Positions 9,877 to 19,775 of a stretch of DNA of 24,976 nucleotides are shown here, one piece after another (the first letter of the stretch is position 1; every line of letters begins with the position of its first letter). The notes below the pieces were generated by a model. It saw nothing but the letters and a program-made list of their open reading frames with translations. It did not search any database and was not told the origin of the DNA. A program made the position numbers and the translations under genes. Origin of the DNA: Isoetes engelmannii. Taxonomy: Eukaryota > Streptophyta > Lycopodiopsida > Isoetales > Isoetaceae. The stretch lies in NCBI GenBank assembly GCA_011763485.2, contig JAANSK020177772.1, positions 1 through 24,976 of the forward strand. The letters run 5' to 3'.

Positions 9877-10613
9877 GTGGAGCAGGAAGGTGAAGACATC
9901 AGTGAGGTAATTGATCATTTTTTTCGTGATGTTATGCACCTTAATGAGCAACAGGCTGTACAAGGCAGGAGACTAGGAAAATCAGGAGGCTATAACAGAC
10001 CGCTCCTGATTAAATTTCATAGTGTAGAAGCAAGTGATCATGTATTGCAAAACATGGCTATTTTGAAAGGACAAGAATTCTATTTGGATCCAAAGTTAAC
10101 CCCGACTCAATTGAAGGCTAGAAAATTAGAATGGGAGAAGGTGAAAGCAGCAAGAGCTGAAGGTTTTGTTGCATATCTAGATAGGAGTGGGAAGGTCATT
10201 TTGACAAAAAGGAAGAAGGAATAGGTAATTGGGGGCCTTGAAGGTTATGTTCTGGAATGCACATGGGTTATGCAAGTAAAAATAGATGTAGTTGTAGATT
10301 TGATTAAGCAATTTGATGTGGTTATGTTTTGTGAAACTTGGGAGCTCCAAGCTCGTGCTTTGCTAAGAATTGACAACTTCAATTTGATTGGTTTTGTGTG
10401 GAATTTGAAAACACCAGGTGTTGGTAGAGTGAATGGAGGATTGGCAGTTTACACAAAGCCAAATTTGCAAAATTTCATTTCAGTTATCAGGGTACAAAAA
10501 CACAACCAGCACTTGTGGATAAAGATAAACGTGTGAAAGGGTAGTGTACATGGCTTCATGCTACTATGCACCTTTTAAGTGGCCAGGATTCGGGCTGATT
10601 GGGCCTGACATAT
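9877..10613 (+). mobile_element. 5' part of a split LINE: ORF1 C-terminus and start of ORF2 endonuclease
   Basis: The open frame 9877-10224 resembles the C-terminal half of LINE ORF1 proteins: RPLLIKFHSVEASDHVL, LKGQEFYLDPKLTPTQ, EWEKVKAARAEGF, ending in a basic tail. Its first codon is GTG, so the true ORF1 start is lost or lies upstream. About 15 bp after the ORF1 stop, LKVMFWNAHGLCK opens an APE-type endonuclease. The frame then shifts to DVVMFCETWE (10315-10345), with the conserved Glu, and later GGLAVYTKPN. SCYYAPFKWPGF follows near 10557-10590. The element then stops abruptly at an insertion, and the endonuclease resumes at 15329. The copy is dead, with a frameshift after the endonuclease start and further stops. 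Its A+T-rich composition differs from the LINE piece at 2 kb, so the two are different families. Confidence 0.8.
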
Positions 10614-10621
10614 CACTAAAT

Positions 10622-10975
10622 TCAGTGCTCTTTTGTGCTTAAGGGATCAGCCTGCTCAGTATCACGCAGAATGTTGTTGCAGCGAAAGGGACCCCTAACT
10701 GCCAGTCGTGCTCGTGGTCGTGCCTGAAGTCGTGCCAAAAATCGTGCCCAGGATCGTGTCCGTGGTCGTGCTGAATATCGTGTGTGCGTGACCAGAATCA
10801 TGTCGTGCCAGATTGCGTGTGGTCCCCAAAATCGTGCAACCCTTTGTATTAGCGTATTTGGTTGTGTGCCTTACTTCCCTTGGCATGTCTTTCCCGCTAT
10901 CTGCCAGATGCTGACCCATAAAGAGTTGGGCATTTGTATAACATTGACTGGGGGTCATGGTTAACACTGCCACCC
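10622..10975. repeat. Left terminal repeat of the 4.7-kb insertion
   Basis: Positions 10792-10975 match 15157-15328 with scattered transitions. Shared blocks include GTGCCAGATTGCGTGT, ATCTGCCAGATGCTGACCCATA and TTGTATAACATTGACT, each interrupted by few or no changes. The part at 10622-10791 has no partner on the right, where the 1.5-kb repeat now abuts. The terminal-repeat interpretation therefore rests on the shared 3' half. Confidence 0.6.
10706..10783. repeat. 12-bp periodic TCGTG array
   Basis: TCGTG followed by C or T starts at 10706, 10718, 10730, 10742, 10754, 10766 and 10778, seven times at exactly 12-bp spacing, with variable hexamers between. Looser copies follow at 10803 and 10832. 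Confidence 0.9.
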
Positions 10976-13620
10976 ATCGCTTCAAAATTCAGTGTTCGGA
11001 GGAGCATAGGGACTTCTTCCACAGGAGGCCAGACATTATCTGAAAGTTTCCTCTGGTCCTGTTGCGTAGTGTGGGGATGGAGCTTCCTCCTTTGATAGCC
11101 ATCATAGTGGGAGAACCTTGTTCTGTCGCTTAGAAGAGTCATCTGTGCAATATCGGTGTGCGTGACTTGGAGGAACTGATACCGTATCATTTCTTTGAGA
11201 AGTTCATGAACCAAGGACAACACGTTGCTGCATTTGCTGAGCAAAGGGTCCTCTATACCCCATCTGCTGAGATCGGCATTAGGATTGAAGTGATAAATGT
11301 TGTGTTTCTCCTTCAGCATCAAGAAAAGATATTTGGGTGCAATGCAGTAGACGCCTTACTGATAAACATCAGGATCTGGCGATAAGCATGCGTTATCAGC
11401 AAAGCGTTGAAGGCCCGTGAGAGTAGTGTCGATCGTGGTCCATCCAAACTTATTCGGGATATACACCCAGTTGCGGTGATACCCACTAACTAACCATGTG
11501 TCCATTGATGTCTGCGAACAAAACGAGGGTCAAAATGATGGTCTTCCTGAACCATCTGTGGTGATCTATTCCTTATGTGTTGGATATGCTCGTGTGCAAA
11601 AAAGGACTGCCGCCAATAGCCATCAAAAACATGTAAGAAAGCAGAGGCCCCCAAAGTAGCATACCGTGTGGGTTTGGCAGTTGTGCGCGACTGGAGATGA
11701 GAGGTCCTCGTATTGTCAATGTGATCCAGCTCCGACAACATCCATTTGCCTTTTAAATGAACCCCCCCGTTAAAAGGGACTAACCTTGTAATGGGGACAG
11801 GTTGCCATCGTGCCCATTGAGGGTCGGGAGTCAGTGGATTCCGGCTCAGCTCCTGCAAGTGAAGATATGCCATGTGATATTGCATGGAGTACTGAGCCAT
11901 ATTTAACTCTCATCTGTTTGCACATATCTCCGCCCGGGCAGGGGATACAGGGGTCCACTCCATGAGAGAGTGTTGGGCGGTCTTGAAGAGTTCTTCCTTA
12001 TATTGTGTCTGCAGAGGGAGGTTCATCCAAAAAGAGAAGACTCTCTGGAACATCCTGCTCATAAGCTTGCTTGCAAATATCATAAGCAGCTGTCTGGTTC
12101 TGCTTGATCTCATGTTGAGACAGGCTGTCATAGTAGACGTATGTTATCGGTTGAACCGTGAGCATATAAAGAATATTGGGGTTCTCTAAAAGAATCAGTT
12201 TAAAATAAACTAATGTACAAAAAAGAGCCTTTTTCTTAATGAAGAGATCCAGCCAATTTTGAATGAGGGAAGTCGTGCTTAGAGGGTCTTCCCTTACACC
12301 ACCTAGCTGCAACCAGCGAAACCAGAATTCGACCAACCTGAATGCAATATGCATTTTGTAACTAGTGGCAGGGGGAAGAAGTTGGGGCAGGGCGACTATA
12401 AATTCATCGGGATTTTGTCTCCTCTGCTCATGTTCGTTGTTGATCTCATCAAATTCCTTGACCAATTGCTGCTTCTTTGCCAAATCTGCTTGTAGCATGC
12501 GAATGGTGGCCTTGGAGCGGCTCAGGAGATCATCGTATACAGCTTTGGAGACTGTATTTACCAAAATATTGTCTTGGAGGGTCTTTTGAAGCTCCTCACT
12601 TTGGCGTATTGTTCCATGAGATGTTTTTCTGCAGCCTGAACCTTAAAATCACGTCCGAAGAGTTCCTCTTTCAGACCAGCCACTTGTGTGGTCAATTGAT
12701 CTTCAAAGTAGCAACACGGGCTTTCTTCAAAGTCAGGGTCTTGTGCATCTCTCGGATTTGCTCATTGTATGAAGCAGAATCCAGAGTGTACTTAGTCTTG
12801 AGAGCATCAAGTTGTGAAGTGAGCTCTTGAATTTGTTCATGCAGAGGCGCTTGAGCATTTTCCAGCTGAAGTGCTTTGTCCTCTGCAGCGAGCTTCTGTT
12901 TTTTCAACTCTGAAATTTGAGCTTCATAAGCTGTAAGGTCTTCTTCATATGTTTTGACCTGGTTATCTTGCTCCTCTCACTCTGACTAGAGTCGCAACAG
13001 GTAATGCTTGAGTTCAACTGCCCACTGTTTGGCCATCACGAGCTCTTCTTTATTCAATAGTTTCTTCTGATGTTGGGCTTGTTGTATGGCCCACTGGGTT
13101 TCTAATTGGTGGAACCATGCCCCCCCCCCTTGAAGAAGGAGGCGTTGCACCACCACTTCTGTGGCCGAAGGGCCCTCCGTGGCTTCTGAGCCGGAGACAT
13201 TAACCCATTGCACGACCTTCCTCTTGAGGCTTTGGACTCAGACGTTTTTCTTTTGCTTGGCCTTCTTCCTCAACCGTAAGCTTATTTTTCGTTGTGTGTT
13301 CTTCATCGTGAGGCTTACGGTCGTGCGTGAAGGAGACCGAGTGGTACTCCTCCTCTTCCTCTTCTTCAGCCTCTTCTTTTTGGCTAGCAGCTGTGGCAGG
13401 CTCCTAAATTTTGAGCTTGCGCACCCTCTTCTTTTGCCCGGCCCTCCTCCGGCCACCACTGCACCTGCATTTCTTAGCAGCAGCATCCTGTGGTTTCTTG
13501 CCTCTGTCAAGTGTCTGCACCTCAGCTTCCTCATGGGCCTCTGCTTCATGTTGCACCTCAGCTTCCTTGTGGTGCTCTTGAGGCTTCTCCTGTGCTGCGG
13601 GCTTGTCATGCTGCCTGGAG
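10900..13620 (-). pseudogene. Broken coding region of unknown family inside the insertion
   Basis: The minus strand carries a run of open segments with protein-like composition, broken in several places. I treat it as a fossil and do not reconstruct it. The 5' part (about 13.2-13.6 kb) encodes a Lys/Arg- and Glu-rich, low-complexity region. The middle part (about 12.5-13.2 kb) is a strong coiled-coil candidate (ISELKKQKLAAEDKALQLEN, LHEQIQELTSQLDALKTKY). The 3' part (about 10.9-12.5 kb) looks globular, with aromatic-rich stretches such as FWFRWLQLGG, DGYWRQSFFAHEH and YHFNPNADLSRWG. The last segment runs into the left terminal repeat. I recognise no domain: no protease, RT, integrase, zinc knuckle or transposase signature. 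It could be a gag-like or accessory gene of the element, or a captured host gene. Confidence 0.5.
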
Positions 13621-13624
13621 CCCG

Positions 13625-15156
13625 ATTACTTAATAAGTTAAGAAGCGGCAAAGAAGAATGTATTCTCTACACAGCGGCTACTATAGTACAATAATCATGA
13701 GAACTTCTCATGATTATTGTACTTTAGTAGCCACATTGAAATTGATAAATTTTGCCAAAAAAGAAAAGATCAAGTTTTTTCCATAGGTTTAGCCAACACT
13801 TATTTCAATATAAAACTAGTTAGGTCCTTCAAATTTACCTTACCAATGCAAAGCTCACATCCCCAGCTTTCCAACGCACGAAAACATTCCCAGTTTTCCA
13901 ACGCCATTCTAATATTAATTTATGTTCTATGTATTCTTGTGCTCTATGACATTGGGCATAGCTTCCTCGTGGGTATAACGTCCCAATGAAGATGCGCATT
14001 AACTCCTTAACTCCATGGTAAGATATTCTCCAGTGACAGACATGGACTGAGAAGGTGTGTGCATACGAGGTTCACCCCACCACTCCCATCAGAGGGCTTG
14101 GAACGTAAGCTGGTTGGGCATTATTTTGCTAATAGGTCCTACATATAGGTTGTCTGAGCTTCCCATTGTCCTGGAGCTATGAGTAAATAGTTTGATCTCT
14201 TTGCTATGTTCTCTGCTTGTGATGCTCGTGTGCTGAATTGCATTGGCCATATTGTCATTGCTAGCCTTTTATCCACATAGGATCCTGTGTCTTTGAATTG
14301 TTGATATTCTTGTCATCCAAGATTCCAATGTGTTTCATGTATGCAGTGGCAGCTAGGGATTCCCATTTCGCCACAAGGACTAACCCCTTTGCATGCATGG
14401 AGTGAATGAGCAAGGTGATGCTCGGGCTAGTGGCAGTGGTGCAGTTGGAGAATTTCCTTTAGATTTGTTATATATCATGAATGTTGAAGTTGTAAGAGAA
14501 TGCTCATTTTCAAATGCAATGAAAATAAAATTCTTCGCCATCTGCAATATTGTCTTCTCAAAGCTAAACATACCAATCTAGAATGCATGCAAGTTTAGAC
14601 AAGATACCGAGTTGCCATGAGGTTCAATTCTGCAGGCTCGTCCCACAATACATGCAGTACGAAGAAAACATTTACCTAGCTGAGATTAATTCCTTACATG
14701 AATATAAAGAGCTGATTATTTGTTGTCACATATTAGCTGTAAGAACCAGATGTATATTTCTCAATTGAGGTTTTCTTCTCACAGTTTCCATATTGAGACA
14801 GGTAGTGGGACACAAAGACACTAAAGATATTGTCTTGAATGTTTTGAACTGATGCCTGAATTAGAATGTCATGCATTTTTGGAATTTTCTTCCTATGAAG
14901 ATATAAAGAGCAAAGATGGTCATCTTCCTATGAATATATAAAGAGCGAATATGGTACAGTGAGAATATATAATGGAGGTAAAGTGGAATATGGTATAGTG
15001 AGATTATGTAATGGAGGTAAACACTTTACAATATCTTTTTGCAGTACCAACACAAATTTTAAGCACTTTCAAACATTCAAGATGTTTGGAAGGAAAAAGC
15101 AGATATAATTGAAGTGTATAGTTTAATGCATAACTTGCTCATTTTGGATTAGTGCG
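13625..15156. repeat. Copy A of a 1.5-1.7-kb dispersed repeat
   Basis: This segment matches 17704-19367 almost line for line, with a few substitutions per 60 bases. The shared sequence starts ATTACTTAATAAGTTAAG and ends TTTGGATTAGTGCGCC. Copy A lacks about 158 bp present in copy B just after the palindrome. Near its right end are internal duplications around CTTCCTATGAA-ATATAAAGAGC and AATATATAATGGAGGTAAA, with TATA-like words. No coding frame is conserved between the copies, so it is probably non-coding. It lies inside the insertion, next to the right terminal repeat. It may be a solo LTR or a non-autonomous transposon; no clean target-site duplication is visible. Confidence 0.8.
13676..13732. 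repeat. 57-bp near-perfect palindrome in repeat copy A
   Basis: Left arm 13676-13703 (28 nt, GGCTACTATAGTAC...GAGAA), a single C at 13704, and right arm 13705-13732 pair with one mismatch. It would extrude as a cruciform or fold as a long RNA hairpin with essentially no loop. Confidence 0.95.
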
Positions 15157-15328
15157 CCAGGATCGTGCCGTGCCAGATTGCGTGTCGTGGCCAAAACCGT
15201 GCAGCCCTTTATATTTTGGCTACATGCCTTACTTTCCTTGGCACGATCTTTCCCTTATCTGCCAGATGCTGACCCATAGAGAGTTGGACCTTTGTATAAC
15301 ATTGACTAGGGGTCAATGTTAACAACAC
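15157..15328. repeat. Right terminal repeat of the 4.7-kb insertion
   Basis: Matches 10792-10975 as described there. Near its end, TAACATTGAC-TAGGG-GTCAATGTTA (15297-15321) is a perfect 10-bp stem with a 5-nt loop; the left copy has the same structure with two mismatches. The LINE resumes immediately after this repeat. Confidence 0.7.
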
Positions 15329-16818
15329 CACTAAATATGAAACTGTATCAGCAGCTTGATGTGGATAAGCAAAATCCATTACATACACTTTGTAAGGATA
15401 TAACTGATTTTAGTGAAATCAGGGACGTAGTGATTGTTGGGAACTTCAATGCACGGACTAAAGGAGCTCAATTTGTTATATCTGAGAAGCCAGGAGATGT
15501 CTTCTTATTGGAGTGCATAGATATAGATTTCCATAAAACTTCAAATGATGAGGTCAAAAATTGAATGGGTGATTTTCTGCTTGAAATGGGTACAGTATGT
15601 GGTCTTAAAATCATGAACGGGATTAGTAGGTTTTGAAAATCAAGGGGCTCCACTCGCTTTACTCTGTTAGGGGAGAGTACAGTAGATTATGTGATGTCTC
15701 TTAGGAGTTCCCAACTGGTCGCAGATTTTGAAGTGAGCAAAAAATTGCCAGAATCCGATCATGCATATCTAAATGTTACTTTAGAAGGTAATATTAGTAC
15801 ACAACAAATTAATAGGACATTTAAACCCAAGCTAAAGCTGGACTATACAAAAAGGGAGGCATTTCAGGAAGCCGTATCTGATAGGCTTGCTCGGGTTACA
15901 TGGATAGGTCTCCTGAATTTGGATGTTAGCAGGAGAAACTTTTGTACACCAAGCAACGAAAACCAGGGCATCATTGCAAAGGCTGTTGGGACGATGACTG
16001 TCGAAGGGTCAGGGAACCGCTCCCTAAAGGATGCAGAACTAAGCCAAAATTGTATAGAGATTTGATCCGCAGCAAAAAACGCACATTTTTTGAAGATGAG
16101 ACAAGAGTCATTAGGGAATTGGTTTCTGTAATACCCAAAAACGTTCTGGTCCAACCTACTTACTAAAAATGTGCAAGATATGGTGAACATGAATGATATG
16201 TTGGAGATGGTGAGGTCACTTTATCATCAGGAAAGAGCAGGATCGATGAGAAAACTCAGCATAGATGCACCCATTTTCTTGGAAAGAGACGTTGAAGAAG
16301 CTCTCCAATTCATGAAAAGTGATAAAGCCTCTGATTTACAAGGAATGAGCATTGAACTCTTGAAGTGGGGAGGAAATGATTTGATTCCAGCAGTTACACA
16401 TCAATTGAATGCAGCGGTTATCAATGGTTTACCACAAGCTTGGCGAGAAAATAAGGTAATTCCAATCCAGAAATCTGGCAGTAAACTATAAGTTAAGAAT
16501 TATTGTGCAATCATGGTTGGCAGTATGTTCTCAAAGCTGTTAGGAAGCTTGCTAGGATGAAAATTGAGTCATTGGGCCGAAGAAAATGGAAAAAGACTTC
16601 GTCTCAAGCAGGCTTCTGATAGTATCACAGTATTCTAGATCATGCTCTAACTCTACAAGTTCTCTCAGAAAAAACACCAAGAAAAGCTCTGTATATGGTT
16701 TTCATAGATTTCTCTAAAGCCTTCGATACAGTATCTAGAGATAGTCTAGATGTGAGGATGGAAAAGCTCGGTGTCCCAGACCCTTTACGGAGCTCAATGG
16801 CTTCTACTATTGATAATA
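15329..16818 (+). mobile_element. 3' part of the split LINE: endonuclease C-terminus and RT start
   Basis: Directly after the insertion the endonuclease resumes: PLHTLCKDITDF, then VVIVGNFNARTKG, where the usual GDFN has become GNFN. STVDYVMS follows near 15670-15695, and ESDHAYLNVTL with the catalytic Asp-His near 15750-15785. The RT domain follows: DVEEALQFMKSDKASDLQG (from about 16280), AAVINGLPQAWRENKVIPIQ, and FIDFSKAFDTVSRD (about 16699-16745), the motif A region. The element is lost after KLGVPDPLRSSMAS at about 16815, before motifs B and C. Several stops and frameshifts separate the blocks, so it is dead. Together with 9877-10613 it forms one LINE split by a later insertion. Confidence 0.82.
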
Positions 16819-17640
16819 AGTGAGAAATGTGCTTAGCCATGCCATTGGCAAAAAACTTATGAGCGAGAAGATCAACAGGCGAATCAGGAATGGAAAACTA
16901 GCAAGGCATCTTAGGGGTTGAAAGCATACCAGGAGAAAAACCAGGATATAACCAGTGCCCAAAGGACCTATACCTCGAGAAACCAATTTACTATTAAACA
17001 TTATCAAAAAGAGGCCCTTGCCTAATTTCTTTAAAGATTTATAAGCAGGCCGCATGATCCGAAAAATGTGCCGAGGAGGCCATCGAAATAGCCTATTGTA
17101 ATCCAAAAAGCCACCTATATAATAACCAATAACAGAGTGTGTTGCTAAGTTCTCTGCATATTTAAGATGAGACTCGTCATTAATCTCCACCAAAGGAACC
17201 CCAACAACATTGACAGAGGAACTACGATCTATTGCATAGAACAAGTCTTGTGAAGAAAGTTGGAGAGCCATTTGATTTCGTTTAGCTCTAAGCACATCCA
17301 ACATCGAACTAAGTTCCTCGTTACTGGCAGAGAATAATACCTGAAGTGCAACATCTACACGAGTTATCCTTGTTGAACCCGAGACATTTTTATGAATCCA
17401 ATCAGAGAATGACATGTGTGAAATCCTTGCCACGAAATCAGGAGTATGCTAGACTCGAGGAGCAGCATGTGAATCATAGACATTTTTAGGAGCTGCCTGA
17501 CTAACATGCACAGTATGCTCCCCCTCTATGCCTGAAGAAATGGCTTGCTGACCCACATAATTATGTACTAAAGGGTTAATATCAGCAGATTTAAAAAGAG
17601 ATGGTTGAAAATCCACACCAATAAATAACAGGGACTTTTT
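16815..17640 (-). mobile_element. Antisense retroelement ORF1 fragment, DUF4283-like
   Basis: The long minus-strand frame 17433-16807 contains HSVIGYYIGGFLDYNRLF and LKKLGKGLFLIMFNSKLVS, then GPLGTGYILVF. This pattern (GxFxG..., G-FL-F-FNS, GP-x-GYIL) is the DUF4283 signature of plant retroelement ORF1/gag-like proteins. Protein-like sequence continues upstream in the same direction to about 17640 (GVDFQPSLFKSADINPLVHN), where a T-run occurs. It faces the plus-strand LINE head-on, and its 3' part stops where the LINE RT fragment begins. The fragment is incomplete and broken. The family match is by eye and moderate. Confidence 0.55.
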
Positions 17641-17703
17641 TTTTTTTTGAAGAACTGAGATAATAACAGGAACTTGATCAAAAGCAAGAGGATTGATTCA
17701 AGA

Positions 17704-19367
17704 ATTACTTAATAAGTTAAGAAGCGGCAAAGAAGAATGTATTTTCTACACAGCGGCTACTATAATGCAATAATCATGAGAACTTCTCATGATTATTGTA
17801 CTATAGTAGCCACCGTGAAATTGATAATTAGGACAAATAATTACATAGTTAAATTGATAAAACTAGTTGAGTAGATTCACTTTAATTATGAACAAAGGAA
17901 AATTCGCCAACACAAGAATTTTCGTCACATATAAACTTTTTAATTTAGCCAAGTGGAAGATAACTGAAGGGCTGTATTTTTTCAAATTTCGCCAAAAAAA
18001 GAAAAGATCAAGTTTTTTCCATAGGTTTAGCCAACACTTATTTCAATATAAAACTAGTTAGGTCCTTAAAATATACCTTACCAATGCAAAGCTCACATCC
18101 CCAGCTTTCCAACGCACTAAAACATTCCTAGTTTTCCAACGACATTCTAATATTAATTTGTGTTATGACATTGGGCATAGCTTCCTCCCGGGTATAGCGT
18201 CCCAATGAAGATGTGCATCAACTCCTTAACTCCATGGTAAGATATCCTCCAGTGACAGACATGGACTGAGAAGGTATGTGCATACGAGGTTCACCCCACC
18301 ACTCCCATCATAGGTCTTGGAACGTAAGCTGGTTGGGCATTATTCTGCTAACAGGTTCTACATATAGGTTGTCTGAGCTTCCCATTGTCCCGGAGCTATG
18401 AGTAAACGGTTTGATCTCTTTGCTATGTTCTCTGCTTGTGCTGCTCGTGTGCTGAATTGCATTGACCATATTGTCATTGCTAGCCCTTTATTCACATAGG
18501 ATCTTGTGTCTTTGAATTGTTGATATTCTTGTCATCGAAGATTCCAGTGTGTTTTCATGTATGCAGTGGCAGCTAGGGATCCCCATTTCGCCACAAGGAC
18601 TAACCCCTTTGCATGCATGGAGTGAATAAAGCAAGGTGATGCTCGGGCTAGTGGCAGTGGTGCAGTTGGAGAATTTCCTTTGGATTTGTTATATATGATG
18701 AATATTGAAGTTGTAAGAGAATGCTCATTTTCGAATGCAATGAAAAAATAATTCTTCACCATCTGCAATATTGTCTTCTCAAGGCTAAACATACCAATCT
18801 AGAATGCATGCAAGTTTAGACAAAATCCCGAGTTGCCAGGATTGCAGGCTCGTCGCACAATACATGCAGTACGAAGAAAAACACTTACCTAGCTGAGATT
18901 AATGCCTTACATGAATATAAAAAACTGATTATTTGTTGTCACATATTAGCTGTAAGAACCAGATGCATATTTCTCAATTGAGGTTTTCTTCTCACCGTTT
19001 CCAAATTGAGACAGGTAGTGGGACACAAAGACACTAAAGTTATTGTCTTGAATGTTTTGAACTGATGCCTGAATTAGAATGTCATACATTTTTGGACTTT
19101 TCTTCCTATGAAGATATAAAGAGCAAAGATGGTAGTCTTCCTATGAATATATAAAGCGCGAATATGGTATAGTAAGAATATATAATGGAGGTAAAGTGGA
19201 ATATGGTATAGTGAGAATATGTAATGGAGGTAAACACTTTACAATATTTTTTTGCAGTACCCCCACAAATTTTAAGCAGTTACATTCAAAATGTTTGGAA
19301 GAAAAAAGCAGATATAATTGAATTGTATAGTTTAATGCATAACTTACTCATTTTGGATTAGTGCGCC
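17704..19367. repeat. Copy B of the 1.5-1.7-kb dispersed repeat
   Basis: The same sequence as 13625-15156, in the same orientation, with about 158 extra bases after the palindrome (roughly 17825-17985). Because copies A and B are flanked by unrelated DNA on both sides, the shared unit is well bounded. Copy B sits between the antisense ORF1 fragment and the 3' side of the phosphatase gene. It has no conserved coding frame. TATA-like words near the right end (ATATATAAAG) could be promoter elements if this is an LTR. Confidence 0.82.
17755..17811. repeat. 57-bp near-perfect palindrome in repeat copy B
   Basis: Left arm 17755-17782, single C at 17783, right arm 17784-17811, with two mismatched pairs. 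The right arm is the exact complement of the left arm of copy A. Confidence 0.95.
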
Positions 19368-19775
19368 TTGATTTCACTCAAATATTTGTAGTATTTTGCC
19401 ATAGAGACCTGAGGGCCTAATTGCCGTAATAAATTCATCATATCATTATATGTGGCTCCTTTTCCCATTCTCATGTAGTTCACTTAAATAAAATGTTCTC
19501 AGGTTTGAATCTTAACGAATGTAGGCACTAAGGCACACACTTTAAGAGGCCATGTTTCGTTCTGCAGGTGGTAGCAAGACACTTTCTGCTGGGTTGGCCC
19601 TCAAATTTTCAGCTTTAGAGCACAGAACAAACAGAACTCAGTGCAGTATGGCATAAAAACTATAGCATGCGTGTATTGGTTGCTGCCTGGCTATTGGAAG
19701 AATAGATAAAAGTACAAACAATAGAAGAAGCCAATGGAGCCTGCAAAAGTAAGAACTTTGGTTTGTTTCTCTGCC
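19368..19775. other. Intergenic sequence downstream of the phosphatase gene
   Basis: No gene or repeat recognised. It should include the 3' UTR of the minus-strand phosphatase; no convincing poly(A) signal is seen. Confidence 0.45.

Larger units (their letters stand above)
10614..15336. mobile_element. 4.7-kb insertion in the LINE, flanked by an 8-bp direct repeat
   Basis: CACTAAAT occurs at 10614-10621 and again at 15329-15336, exactly where the LINE endonuclease stops and resumes. That is what a target-site duplication looks like. Inside, related sequence lies near both ends (10792-10975 and 15157-15328), as in a terminal-repeat retroelement. However, the termini are not a plain TG...CA pair, and an 8-bp duplication is long for an LTR element. 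No reverse transcriptase or integrase is visible, so it would be non-autonomous. It contains a broken antisense coding region and a copy of a 1.5-kb repeat, and is itself a nested, decayed element. Class unresolved; LTR-type is the leading guess, and a DNA transposon or Helitron-like element are alternatives. Confidence 0.6.

Noticed and set aside
10706-10840. CRISPR-like array
   Set aside because: The repeated core is only 5-6 bp with 6-bp gaps, and the window is eukaryotic.
13161-13694. 177-codon plus-strand frame rich in Leu, Phe and Cys that looks like a membrane protein
   Set aside because: It is the complement of Glu/Lys-rich minus-strand codons; the hydrophobicity is a strand artefact.
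14380-14581. Short open frames on both strands shared by the two 1.5-kb repeats
   Set aside because: They are short, overlap on both strands and have no recognised motif; the minus-strand frame differs in its ends between copies.
10614-15336. Helitron with a captured gene
   Set aside because: A subterminal hairpin exists, but there is an apparent flanking duplication and no clear TC start/CTRR end at an A-T site.
13625-19367. Copies A and B as the two LTRs of one retrotransposon
   Set aside because: The DNA between them is the tail of another insertion, a LINE and an antisense ORF1 fragment, not an LTR-element interior, and no primer-binding site or polypurine tract was seen beside them.
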